Shown in pieces: positions 38,215 through 49,529 of a stretch of DNA of 64,000 bases (positions are counted from its first letter, which is position 1; every line of letters starts with the position of its first letter). The translations under genes and the position numbers were made by a program. Location: NCBI RefSeq assembly GCF_014898815.1, contig NW_026515512.1, forward strand, positions 169,823 to 233,822. Reading direction: 5' to 3'. This DNA is from Panonychus citri. Taxonomy: Eukaryota; Arthropoda; Arachnida; Trombidiformes; Tetranychidae. Under the pieces are notes generated by a model. It was not told the DNA's origin and did not search any database. It worked only from the letters and a program-made list of their open reading frames with translations.

Positions 38215-38832
38215 ATGAATTCCATCTCTATTCTTACAGTTTTTACTGTTTTAATTGTTTCAGCAATTGGTCGACCACAGCAAGGACAAGGAGCTCAAGT
38301 TGGATTTAATGCTCAACGAGGTCCTGGAGGTCCACAAGGAGGACAAGGTGGCCAAGGTAGCCAACGAGGTCCACAAGGAGGTCAAATGGGATTCGGAGGT
38401 CCACAAGGAGGTCAACAAGGTGGCTTCGGTGGACAAGGAGGCCGAGGTCCACAAGGAGGACAAGGTGGCTTCGGAGGTCCACAAGGAGGTCAAATGGGAT
38501 TCGGAGGTCCACAAGGAGGTCAAGGAGGATTTGGTGGTCAAGGTGGCCAACGAGGTCCCGGAGGTCAAGGTGGCTTCGGAGGACCACAAGGAGGTCAAGG
38601 TGGCTTCGGAGGTCCACAAGGAGGTCAACAAGGTGGCTTCGGTGGACAAGGAGGCCGAGGTCCACAAGGAGGACAAGGTGGCTTCGGAGGTCCACAAGGA
38701 GGTCAAATGGGATTCGGAGGTCCACAAGGAGGACAAATGGGATTCGGAGGCCCACAAGGAGGTCAACAAGGTGGCTTCGGAGCTCAAAGTGGATTTAATG
38801 GCCAACAAGGTGGATTCGGATTCCAATATTGA
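38215..38832 (+). CDS. Secreted Gly/Gln-rich repeat protein, 205 aa
   Basis: Residues 1-19 form a signal peptide (MNSISILTVFTVLIVSAIG, cut before RPQQ). The rest is almost entirely tandem Gly-rich units: GGPQGGQ alternating with GGFGGQGG, GGQMGF and QQGGFG, with some Arg. Composition is mostly Gly and Gln with Pro and Phe, and little Ala or Ser, unlike Ala/Ser-rich silk fibroins. An extracellular structural role (cuticle, egg shell, silk-associated coat or glue) is inferred from composition only. Single exon, with its own TATA box and AATAAA. The repeat unit is a multiple of three bases, so long open frames also appear in other frames and on the other strand; these are shadows. Repeat copy number may be affected by assembly. 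Confidence 0.85.
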   Translation: MNSISILTVFTVLIVSAIGRPQQGQGAQVGFNAQRGPGGPQGGQGGQGSQRGPQGGQMGFGGPQGGQQGGFGGQGGRGPQGGQGGFGGPQGGQMGFGGPQGGQGGFGGQGGQRGPGGQGGFGGPQGGQGGFGGPQGGQQGGFGGQGGRGPQGGQGGFGGPQGGQMGFGGPQGGQMGFGGPQGGQQGGFGAQSGFNGQQGGFGFQY

Positions 38833-38918
38833 ATGAGACATTAATCCATCAGCTGATGGATAAACCAATAACGAAAACATTAAGCTTAAACTAAGTCTTA
38901 TTATAAAAAATATGATAA

Positions 38919-38924
38919 AATAAA
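38919..38924 (+). other. Polyadenylation signal of the Gly/Gln-repeat gene
   Basis: AATAAA 87 bp after the stop codon, followed by a T-rich stretch and an A run. Confidence 0.6.
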
Positions 38925-38932
38925 CTTTTATT

Positions 38933-39438
38933 CAAAAAAAAAATAATTAATATCACCGTTAAACTATTTCCAACATTGAACAAAACGACGTCAAGATCGG
39001 ATATTAAATCAAAATCAATTAAACATTTGAATTACCTTTACTAAAGGAAAGTGATACAGTTTTAAATATAATTTTAAATTTCCAATTAATTTCACTGAAT
39101 ATGCTAAATAAAAGTAACAAATCAATTAAAACAATCAGGAAACACAAGTTGTTTACACAGAGAGAAAATTGAATTTACATCAAAAACTTCAACCGGTAAA
39201 TTGACAAGGTTAATTCAACCATAATCATAACTTTAATCATTGGCAATTAACGAGTAAATCATTAATTGTAAATAGTTAATTTGTTGCAAGACAAGTTTTT
39301 GGTAGTAAAAAAAAATATCTGATTTGTTTTCCTTTGATAAAAACCATTTAAAATCAGTTGAAAATTAAATCATAATCAGTTAACAAGATATTGAGGTTAA
39401 GCTAATCTGTATTAGTCAAAGTAAATTGATTGTGTACA
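38933..39438. other. Gap before the carotenoid cyclase/synthase gene
   Basis: About 500 bp of AT-rich DNA that must hold the promoter of the carotenoid gene. No TATA box or other site is convincing. Confidence 0.5.
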
Positions 39439-41434
39439 ATGGTTAATTTATCAATAGCTGACAATGATAATTCACTCGATAGTGGATCAATTAATCACCT
39501 TTATAACAATACAACAATTAATAGTATTTTTGGACCATCATTAATTTGGATTATATTAATTCAATGGATTGTAACATTACCTTTAATTGATTCTTGTGAA
39601 AAATTCAAGTTAATCACTTCAATCATTTTCTCAACGTGTTTAATTATCATTCGTTTGGTGTCTTCATCATTAAACATTAATCAGTTAAATTGTCACATTG
39701 AAAATTGTGCTGATAATCAATCTAATCAATTTAGTTTGATTGTTGATTATTTTGTTTCCATTTTTACAAAGGTAATCTTTACAACCCTTTGGTCAATCTT
39801 GTGGATGCGATGGACATTACCTTGTAATTATTTCACCTTTAATCGTCAAACATATAATCGTCAACAATTGTTACCAATTTGTTTAATTGTTTGTCTATTT
39901 TCTTGTTTATTATCCAACAATTTGATTACACATTTCAATTCATTCTTAATATTCATGATAACTTTTCTTTGGCTTGGAACTGGTAGTTATTTTATTGGAA
40001 GATTACAAACTAATCCTGGTTTACTTTTGTTCCCTGTCATTGGATTAACTGGATTAGAGATTTCGAAAGCTTTCATTTCAAGTTTTTCTTATGGAAAAAC
40101 AATTGAAATCCTAATCGAAACTGTTCTAATCTCGTTAGCAACTTTACTCTTATCCTGTGGCTTAGATAAGTCTCGATGTATTCAAGATCTTTTTCCTATT
40201 GAATTTCCAGTTTACTGTTCGTTGGCGCGGAAAAACTTGTTCCCATTTATAAGACAAACTTTTAATGCCTTCGTTAGAAAAGAGATCGACTTAGATCAAA
40301 CCGTTTTCGACGATTTCAATGTTTGTCTCAAGATATTGAAACACCATTGCGAGACTCTCACAGTCTCATTGCCCTTTTATACTTCAAGTAAGTTGAAATT
40401 ACCTGATAAAATTGTTTACCATTGAATTTTAAATTTCTTTCAATTTTTCACCGTAAAAATTTAGGTGCAAGAGTTGATGTTACAATCGCTTATGCTTTTA
40501 TTAGAGTATCAGATGATCTAGTGGACGATGGTCAACTCAATATGAAACAACGATTGGTTAACCATAAGATTATACTTAAATTTATGGATCAACTTTTCTC
40601 ATCTCGAAATGAAAAATGGACATACGATGTTGGTCAGCCAATCGATTCAGCAAATAAGCCTCCAGTTAATTGGGAATATTATAAATCTAACCTTCCCTTG
40701 GAAGCATATCAAGTACTTAAAGCTTATGCTCGGACAGTTTATTATCAACCAAGTGGACCAATGAAAGATTTGGTATCAACTTATAGTTGGGATTTAGAGG
40801 AGAAACATATTGCCAATGAGAAAGAGTTAATTGAATTTGCTCGTTGTGCCGGAGGCGGAATCATGGCAGCATTTCACTGTATCCAATTATATAAGAGTGG
40901 ATTATATCCAAATGGTATCTCACCTTTAGAGAGGCCATTTATTGATACTTTCTATGCGATTGGTCAAGTAAGTTTTTATCAATTCTTTATTAGTTTATCA
41001 TTACTGTTATCGAATTTATTTTCTCATTTTATTTTCAGGCAATGCAATTGGTTAATATTGCTCGTGATATTGTCCATGATAGTACAACCGATGGAAGATG
41101 TTATATACCTGCAATGTTCATGGAAAATTCTGAAAAAGAAATTGACCTGTTAACGAATAAGAAAACACCCTGGGCCTTGGGTGTGGAAACTTTGAGTAAA
41201 TATTCAAAGTTAATTGTAGCTCTTTCTTATTATTGCTGCTCTAAAGTACCGCAAACATTGAATTCGATGCCTGGTGAGGTTCGAAAACCTTTAATGATAT
41301 TCAGTGAAATTTATCGAACTATTGGTTCACAGATATTGAAACATGAAGGTTTCGAAAAACGTATTTTCGTACCACTTTACAAGAAGATTTGGATCGCATT
41401 GAGTTACCTTTATTTCAATAGAAAACACATCTAA
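39439..41434 (+). CDS. crtYB: Bifunctional lycopene cyclase/phytoene synthase (carotenoid)
   Basis: Exons 39439-40387, 40465-40967 and 41039-41434, phases consistent, 615 aa, the usual size of fungal CrtYB/CarRA fusions. Residues 1 to about 250 are the membrane-bound lycopene cyclase half with six or seven hydrophobic helices. The C-terminal part is phytoene synthase, which condenses two geranylgeranyl diphosphates. Its two Asp-rich Mg-diphosphate motifs are RVSDDLVDD (about 331-339) and NIARDIVHD (490-498), followed by GRCYIPAMF. The fused cyclase-synthase architecture is known from fungi and, by lateral transfer, from spider mites and aphids. It converges on the desaturase downstream (tail to tail). 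The start is the first ATG in frame, at 39439. An AATAAA follows at 41531. Confidence 0.92.
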
Positions 41435-42397
41435 ATACAATTTACTCTTTTTCGATTTTGTATCAAAATCTTTTCTCTTCTTCTTAATTGTAATTAAAAA
41501 TTAAAATTCTATCGTTATTATGTACATATCAATAAACTTTATATTAATCTAAACTCTCAATGAACCAACAGAGTATTAGTTTTATCATGTCTTAGGATTC
41601 ACCATGAGAGTCATTAAAATTTTGATTGAGAGAAATTAAGATTTTACCTTCGATATTTAGATCGAGATAATAAAGTTTGGTAATTTCGATATTATCAAAA
41701 AGTGATTGACAGGCACAAACATCGCCTTAGGGCATCAAGGGCTGACCAGTTTGTTTTATTAATTTCCTTTGGTGACTAAATGATTGTGATCATTAAGATA
41801 ATAATCATCTTCATCTCATGCTTGTTGTTTATCATTTTTTTGCTTCTTTGCTCATGTTTTGATCATTAGGGAATAATAAATAATTTAGTAATCATATTTG
41901 TCACAATTTAATCACATTAAGTTAATGATTATCGACATTTGGAACTGGAAATTCAAAGGGATAATCCATTCGTTTCCACTATTAAGTCTACTAGGTGATT
42001 AGCTCTGGACCAGATTAACTCTTTAAACTTTCATTTCATCTTAGAAAAATAACTTTTCTTGGATTACAATCAATTAGATAATTAAATTAAAACCATTAGC
42101 GATTAATTGATAAAATGTTATCCGATTATCTTATCAGTTTTTTTCCTTCAAACAAACTCAAAGATTGAAGGGAAAACTAGTTGTAACCATGGAAATTAAC
42201 CAGTAACAATTCGTAATTACGTTAATCATGTTGTTTATTTTCACAGAAATTAAATTTATCCTTATTTCCTTTATCATAACAACACATTAAACTGTTTTCA
42301 TTCATTAGGTTAATGTTTAAAACTACAACAATTAACAGAGATTCTTTAATTGCTATTAAAATCGTTTTGTTGTTCAGTTGTAATTTGTGTGGATAAA
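41435..42397. other. Gap between carotenoid synthase and glycosyltransferase
   Basis: Includes the AATAAA at 41531-41536 for the upstream gene and about 850 bp of AT-rich DNA with the glycosyltransferase promoter. No gene seen; the minus-strand frame at 42222-42404 is not convincing. Confidence 0.55.
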
Positions 42398-43786
42398 ATG
42401 TCAAAGACTAATGAAAGACCATTGAAAATTTTGATAACATCGATGATCAGGTGAGTTTAATTCATCTAATAATTGTATCCAAGTTAATTAATTCAAGTTA
42501 ACTGATTGTTTTGTTTAGTGTTGGTCATTTAAATGCCTGTCTTGGAATTGGATTGTTACTTCATAAACGTGGGCATGATGTTTATTTTGCTCATTATCTT
42601 AAGAATCGTTCGGTCATTGAATCAAATGGAATGAAATTCATCTCATTATCGGAGTATAATAATAATTCAGATTATATTATCCATGAAGATTTACCTCGAC
42701 CTCCAGGATTTTTTAAATCTAAATTTGATCATGCAATGAAATTTTCACCACTCGAAATGATCAAAGATGAGCTAAACAGTAATAAAGATAATGTCGGTTT
42801 CCTGAGTCTCCTTGAAGCCTCAATTGGTGAAAATTATTCAATGTTGAACATAATTGACCAGTTGAAACCCGATGTATGTTTAACCGATTACCTTTGGGTC
42901 ATGCCTTGGATGGTAAAGGTTAATATTCCAGTGGTACCTATCATGTCAACCTCACCTAATGACCTTTACAATGGACCACCTCTCATGTCAGGATATTCTA
43001 TCAATAGTTCACCTCAACTTTGGAAAGAATATAATTCACTTCGAGAAAGGTCCGAATTACGATTTGTAGCTCGAGCTAGCGAGATTTTTAGCTCTTTTGG
43101 TGTTGAATATGTGCCAAGAACTTATGCTAAACAATTGGGAATTTATATCTACCCTGGACCTTTGGATTATAAAGAATTGGGCCTCCATGAAACCATGGAT
43201 GCGACTTGATTCAGCAATTAGATTAACAAGTTCAACTGAATTTGTGATTCCTGATAAGCTTAAAGATGGACCTGGTAAATTGGTTTACGTTTCAATGGGA
43301 ACTTTGGCTTCAACAGTTCCTGAAATGATGAACATGATGATTTCTGCTTTATCCAAGTCACCTCATCGTTTTATCATTTCAACTGGACCTTTTGGTGATT
43401 CATATAAGCTTTATGATAATATGTGGGGTGATAAGTATCTAGATCAAGTGTCCATATTACCTAAAGTCGATCTATTCATCACTCATGGAGGTTCAAATTC
43501 ACTGATTGAAAGTCTTACTGTTGGAAAACCACTTCTTGTGATACCTCAATTTGGCGATCAATTGGCTAATGGCCAACGAATTGTTGATCTAAAATTGGGG
43601 GATAAGATTAACCTGTGGGAGTTTAATGAAGAAAAATTAGTTGAAAAGATTGATCTTGTTCTTAATGATGATCTTATTCGTGCCAATGTTGCCAGAGTTG
43701 CGGAAGAATTGAAGAAATCAGACTCAACAAATGAAGTTTGTTCTGCAATTGAAAATCTCGCTCGAGCCAAGGAACCATCAGTCTAG
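42398..43786 (+). CDS. UDP-glycosyltransferase, bacterial-type mite family, one frame break
   Basis: Exon 1 is 42398-42450 (MSKTNERPLKILITSMIS); exon 2 is 42519-43786; about 450 aa. The N-terminal acceptor half has SVGHLNACLGIGLLLHKRGH. The donor half has VYVSMGTLAS, the sugar-nucleotide signature LFITHGGSNSLIESLTVGK and PLLVIPQFGDQLANGQRI. It would transfer a sugar to a small lipophilic acceptor. There is no C-terminal membrane anchor, unlike animal UGTs. Mite UGTs of this kind are known to derive from bacteria and to act in detoxification. The frame breaks between LDYKELG (about 43180) and PWMRLDSAIR (about 43195); one extra base or two missing bases would explain it. Everything else is open and conserved, so either a very recent pseudogene or a sequence error. 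Confidence 0.8.
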
Positions 43787-44105
43787 TTGATTAACAACAA
43801 TTAACCAGTTGAATTAACGTTTGCACTTTTATCCTCATCTTCAAACATACTAATTGAATTGCGCGCGAAAAAACTTGAATCGTTCAAGAAAATTATTACA
43901 AAGTTTTACCTGAAAGTTTGGTTCGTATCGATCAAATTGTAATTTAGCTGTAAAAAAATGATCGAAGTGTTTCAATTTTGATTTCATTAGTCGATATTGT
44001 GAGAAAATCTGATAAATTTCAGTCAAGATAATCAACTAATAAACTCATTTTAATTGATTTTATTTATTTTATTTTTTATCGATTTACAAGTTCACCATTT
44101 TGTAT

Positions 44106-45692
44106 TCAATCATCTCTAAGATCTGCTTGAATCTTAGGTGCTAGTAAACGTGCTGATTTCATTACTACGGGCACTCCAGCTCCAGGTTGAGTTGATGCTC
44201 CAGTAAAGTAGAGATTCTTAAAGAATGAACTTTTCTGGGAAGGTCTGAAAGCGAGTAAATTTGTAAGATTATGATTAATCCCAAGAATTGTTCCTTTCCA
44301 TGCATTGTATTTAAATTCCCATGTTTCTGGTGTCTCAACAAGTTCAGTCTCAATGAGTGAGGAAAAGTCACTTATCTCAAGACGATTTTCAAGAGAATTA
44401 ATTATTTTCTCTTTCAATTGGAGAACCAACTTGTCAAAGTTAACGGATGAATCGGCCATCGCTCCAACAGGTACTAAAACTGTAAGCGCATCTTTACCCG
44501 TCGGTGCCAATTCTGGATCCATTCGGTTTGCAATATGAATATAAAACGCTGGATCATCAGGGACAATTTTATCCTCATGAATTTGTCGAAATAATTTCTC
44601 ATAATCAAGAGGTAAAAATATATTGTGAGCCTTTAATCGTGTCAATTGTTTCGATAAGCCCCAGAAAAAGGTGATCGTTGAAGGTACATTGTCCACCGAT
44701 GCAAGATGATCCCCATAAGATGTTTGAGGTAAAAGTTTATTATAAGTATAAGTTAGATCGGCATTGGAAATGACCGCATCCGATGGGTGGAAGGTTTCAT
44801 TTGATAAACGGACACCGATGGCCTTTCCCTGTGAGTCAATTTCAATCTTATCCACAGAGGAATTGTAAACAATTTCAACTCCAAACTTTTGGGTTGCAAT
44901 TTTTTCCAATGCATTGACCACACTGACCATTCCTCCCTTTGGATACCAGATACCTCTTAATAGCTCAGTTGCCGGTAGAACGGTGAACAAACCAGAACCT
45001 TTAAATGGTGAAATACTTGAGAGAAAATGGTAAAAGTTAATAATCTAATGATGATTAAGAATAATGATTAACTTTGATCAATATAATTACCCAAAGTAAA
45101 GAGCCTGGAAAGTCAATGCTTGACGAACTTCATCCGATTGGAAATATTTACTCACAATATCGTACATGGATGAGCCTAAGGGTATCGACGGAAGCCTTGT
45201 GATTAAATCTACGTTGATTAGATCCCAATAAGAATCGTAAGTTGAATTAAAGACAAGATTGTAGACAATGTCACGAAACTTTTCACACTCTTTTAGAAAA
45301 GAGATTAAATTTTTCTGACAAGAATCAGAATCTTTCTCGAAAATTTCAATCGTTTCCAAGAGTTTATCCATCGATGTTGTATATTCAAAGGTTTTCCCGT
45401 TACCGAAAAAAACTTTATGATGATCAGTATAATGAATTATATCCACATGAGATTCAATGGATTCACCAAGTTCGGCAAAAGTTTCCTCGTAAATGTCACT
45501 GAAAAGGTAAAGAATTGCTCCTTGTTCCCATGAAAAACCATCTCGAGAAACTCTGGAACATCGACCACCACAATATCCGTTCTTTTCGAAGAGGGTCACC
45601 TGAAAGCCCATCGACGAAAGTCGAGCGGCAGCGGTAAGTCCACCTACTCCTCCACCGATGATGTTAATTTTCTTCCTTTCTGATTGTACCAT
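44106..45692 (-). CDS. crtI: Carotenoid (phytoene) desaturase, CrtI type
   Basis: Exons 45692-45091 and 45015-44106, joined as YFG|ISPFKG, 503 aa. It would introduce double bonds into phytoene to make lycopene or a related polyene, using FAD. The N-terminus has the dinucleotide fold INIIGGGVGGLTAAARLSS, the acidic strand end TLFEKNGYCGGR and a later LYF. The C-terminus has the family signature FTGASTQPGAGVPVVMKSAR. Length is close to bacterial CrtI and shorter than many fungal enzymes, which carry a C-terminal extension. One intron and AT-rich codons show adaptation to the host nucleus. It faces the cyclase/synthase gene tail to tail with the glycosyltransferase between. Lateral origin from fungi is known for the mite and aphid enzymes. 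Confidence 0.92.
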
Positions 45693-46376
45693 AATTAACG
45701 AGCAAATGTAATTAAAATTAGAGTGTCAACTTGATCGGAATAATTCAAGTTTAATATTAACAAAAAGTTTTGGGAACTTCGGTGAACACAAATAATAATC
45801 AAAACTTTTTTTAAATTTGAACTATTGAGATTCTAATTGATCAACTTTACTCTTATTTCTTAATGAATAACTTTTGATTGCTACGATTTGAATTACTAGA
45901 ATAACTAATTCATATTTGATTCCTCTCTTCTTATATGTTTTACATTTAATTCCCAGTTAATTATCGCTGAGTTTTAATCAACAATTTAAACGAACATAAA
46001 ATTGATCATTAAGCTAACAAACGCAATCGACTCGAAAGTTTATGTAAACAATATTGAAACAATTTAGCACGTAATTAATTATGAATATTTTTTCATCAAC
46101 AATTTAATGTTAAAATGTTACAAATTCAGTTTCAATCAAACAATTTACGAGACTAATTAATCAATAGTCAAATCTTAATCGGTTGATTTGTTTCCTCGTC
46201 TTTTTTTTATATAATCCAATAAATCGTTATTAACTTAATCAATGACGTTATTACTAAATGAAAAGATCGTTTTGAAATTCCCTTTAATTAACCAGGTAAA
46301 TGTTGCAATTAGTTGATAATTTGTATAAGACGAATGTCCAATTAGGTGAATTGACCAATCAAGATGATATTGATGA
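45693..46376. other. Gap upstream of the desaturase
   Basis: About 680 bp of AT-rich DNA holding the desaturase promoter and the 3' end of the dehydrogenase gene. No further gene seen. Confidence 0.55.
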
Positions 46377-47334
46377 TCAACAAGCGGTGAATCCACCATC
46401 AATCGGAAGAATAGCACCATTGATCATTGAAGATCGATCGCTAAGAAGGAAAACAATAGCGTCCACAACTTCATCTACTTCGGCAAATCGACGAAGTGGA
46501 ATTTGGTTCAACATCCAATCTCGCTTGGTCGGTTCTGACCAACCCTTTCTACCCAATTCAGTAAGAACAACGGTCGGATTGACAGAATTACAACGAATAT
46601 TAAATGGACCAAGTTCTAAAGCTGAAACTCGAGTTATCTGATCAACAGCACCTTTCGATGCACAGTAGACCACATGATCTTGTAAGGCCACCATTCCCGC
46701 TTGACTAGAGATATTGACAATCGATCCCGATTTACCTTCGGCCTTAAGTTTAGCAACAACTTGCTGAGTAACATTGATGATCGCTTTTACATTGATATTA
46801 AAATGACTTATTTAAGGTATCGGAGAAAGAAAATTAATTTTAATTGTCACTAATTGTAATTAACTTACTAAGTATTACTTACATGTCACAAATTTCCTCA
46901 TCGACGGTTCCAATGGCATTATTTTGTCCAAATGCCGCATTGTTAACCAGTAAATCAATTGTATCCAATGAAGATATTACACTTTTTGTCTCATTCCAAT
47001 GTGCCAGGTCACATTGAACAATCTTAATTGATGGTAACTTTAATTAACAATAAAAAAAAACTTTCTCATGATAATTATCACATAATTATTATTGAAAATG
47101 ATTCTTCAATTATATTACCTCTGCTTTGAGAGTTTCAAGATTTTCGAGTGTCTTACTCAGAGCAACGACATCGGCACCGAGTTTCACCAACCTTTTAACG
47201 GTCTCTCTTCCAATCCCTGAGAAATGATCACAAATCATCAGTCAATTAATTGGAACTATTAGTTAATTAATCACAGAATTACCTCTTCCTGCTCCAGTGA
47301 CAAGAGCTCGTTTACCATTGAACGAAATGTCCAT
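46377..47334 (-). CDS. DCXR: L-xylulose reductase / dicarbonyl reductase (SDR family), 244 aa
   Basis: Exons 47334-47283, 47216-47119, 47037-46883 and 46806-46377, all in phase, giving 244 aa, the same length as human DCXR. It reduces L-xylulose to xylitol and other dicarbonyls with NADPH. Visible motifs: MDISFNGKRALVTGAGRGIG at the N-terminus with the TGxxxGxG cofactor loop, LVNNAAFG, catalytic Ser in VNISSQ and the YCASK pair (YxxxK). Further on are ALELGPFNIRCNSVNP and the family-specific end LPIDGGFTAC. Four exons mark it as an ordinary animal gene rather than a recent transfer, although it sits next to the acquired carotenoid genes. Intact. Confidence 0.9.
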
Positions 47335-48564
47335 AATGTAATCAAATTGATTCTCAACTGACTTATGAAAAATGAACTCAAATCAAATTACAATTAGAGT
47401 TGATTCAATTCTAATTGTAAGACTGATGATGATTTAGAAAAAAAAAGAAACAATTAATTGCTTCATTGTGAAGAGCTTAGATAATTAATCTCCATAGTTT
47501 CAGAAATTAATTGTTCCCTTAACATTAAATCAACTGAGTGCTTCTTTATTTCATTTAATTGTCTTTACTTATTATTACAATTAAAATCAACCACAAGAAT
47601 CTTATCAACGAAAGTACTTCTAATTAAGTTGATTGGACTTTCTCTTGGTTAGATTAGTTAATTGTTTCTTTCTCATGATTAACCATTTCATTAATAATTT
47701 AAGTACTTAAAAACAATTAGAGTTTAGTTTAAAGTATTTTCCATCAATCATTGAAAGTATCAACAACAATTAATCTTGATTAGATTCAATTTAACTATAA
47801 AATGATTCAAATGAAACAAAAATGGTTTAAATTGGTTGGATAAATTGTAAATCATGAGGATCGATAAGGAAAAGTAAATCAATTAATAATCAGGAAGCAC
47901 AATCAGGAATCAGTTATCAACGTAACAAACCAGTAACAATCGTAAACGTGACAAGGTTAACTCAAGAATCAAATTAATTATAAATCAAATCATAAATTAA
48001 TCATAATTTTTAATAGTTAACATTCAACGAGAGGTAATTAGTTTGTAAGCTTATCAATCTGATATAATAATTATGCCACAATTAAGATGAGTAGACAACT
48101 GATGAAAAGTTGTTGACAAAATTAGGAAAGTTAATACAATCAACAAGCCAGGTCAACAATTAACCTTTCAGAAATAAATCAGTTCAATAGGTCGTAAATT
48201 TAATTTTAATTTTCTCATTTTAGTAAACTCTTTTAATTCAAAATCGCGCCAAAAGTTAATTTTCAACTTTCACCAAAAGATTTTCACCTTTACCGGTAAA
48301 TTCAAACTCACTTTCCGTCAAATTTTTCCTCAATTAATTTCATTTAAATTCAATTGTAAATTTCATCGATTAATTTAAATGAACGCGAATAATTTTTTCT
48401 ACATTTGATCAGACCTTTCTTTTTATTATTATATTGTGAATGTGATTTCAAGAGCCACGACTAGACTTGATTGTTTAATTCTTGATGATAGTCGATTAAC
48501 ATGATTAAATTGTTTTCTTCATGTTTTTTTTTCCTAATATTATTGCATTTGATTTGTAATTGAA

Positions 48565-48595
<31 letters not shown>

Positions 48596-49156
48596 TGCAT
48601 GGTTACTTTAATTAACTGGTCCTTCTTTTCATTAGATGCTGAGCTTTATATAGACAATTGATTACTTTGAAATCCAAACGAAGGTGTTAATTGCTTTTAC
48701 TAATAATTTTCTTGGGCCAAAACGTTGAAATTTTGTTCGTTTTCCCTTTTCGATAAAACTTTTATCACTTTTCCTCTGATGATATACAAAAGTATATTAA
48801 TTGTGTTCTCAGTCTTCTTTGCATCAGTTGATTGCGTTGATTGGTTCTTTCGATTTTCGTCTTCAGAGTATTTAAATACACTGGCGATGATTTTATGGCC
48901 TTTTCTTTTGTCACATTCACGGTAAAAACCTCATGTATAAAAAAACGTTTGTTTTCATATATCGAGGGAGAGGCTCACATTTTTTATTTGGTTTCAATTG
49001 TGTTTTTTTTTGTTGTTGTGGTAGATTGGTGCTGATAGATTCAATTAATTGCTAATGAAGAAAAGAAAAGAAATAAAGAATTTCATCATTTGTTTTTTTT
49101 TCTCTTCCTCTCTTTTTATCGAATTGTAAAGGGGGGCATATATTTTAGAATTTCAA
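47335..49156. other. Intergenic region, 1.8 kb
   Basis: AT-rich, with a (CT)n tract at 48565-48590 and T-rich stretches. Plus-strand frames at 48725-49035 are hydrophobic low-complexity and unconvincing. It should hold the DCXR promoter. Confidence 0.55.
48565..48590. repeat. (TC)n microsatellite
   Basis: Thirteen TC units in the intergenic region. Confidence 0.9.
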
Positions 49157-49470
49157 TCAAAAATTTGAGAAACCGGGAGGAGGTTGTTTCTGACGAATCA
49201 CTGGTCTGGCTATGAATCCTTGATGTGTTCTAGCCATTGGGTGCTGACAATTTTGTAGACCGTTTGTGATTGAAAATGGATTCGCGTGGGTTGGGTGAAC
49301 CTGATGCTGCGTTGGATGTTGGTGATGTTGAGAGTTTTGTTGGAACCAAGGCTGAAGAAATCGAAAAGTAAATAAAGAAAGTTAATTAATATGCAAATAT
49401 GACACAAATAGATTGTTGGTGATAAATGTTTCCATTTTCATGATAACAAGATAAATTTACGAAACATGGA

Positions 49471-49529
<59 letters not shown>

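Noticed and set aside
38255..38880. Long open frames on both strands over the Gly/Gln-repeat gene (193, 206 and 149 aa)
   Set aside because: The repeat unit is a multiple of three bases and lacks stops in several frames, so these are shadows. Only the frame with a signal peptide is credible.
39430..39438. Earlier start of the carotenoid synthase three codons upstream
   Set aside because: That codon is TTG; the first ATG in frame is at 39439.
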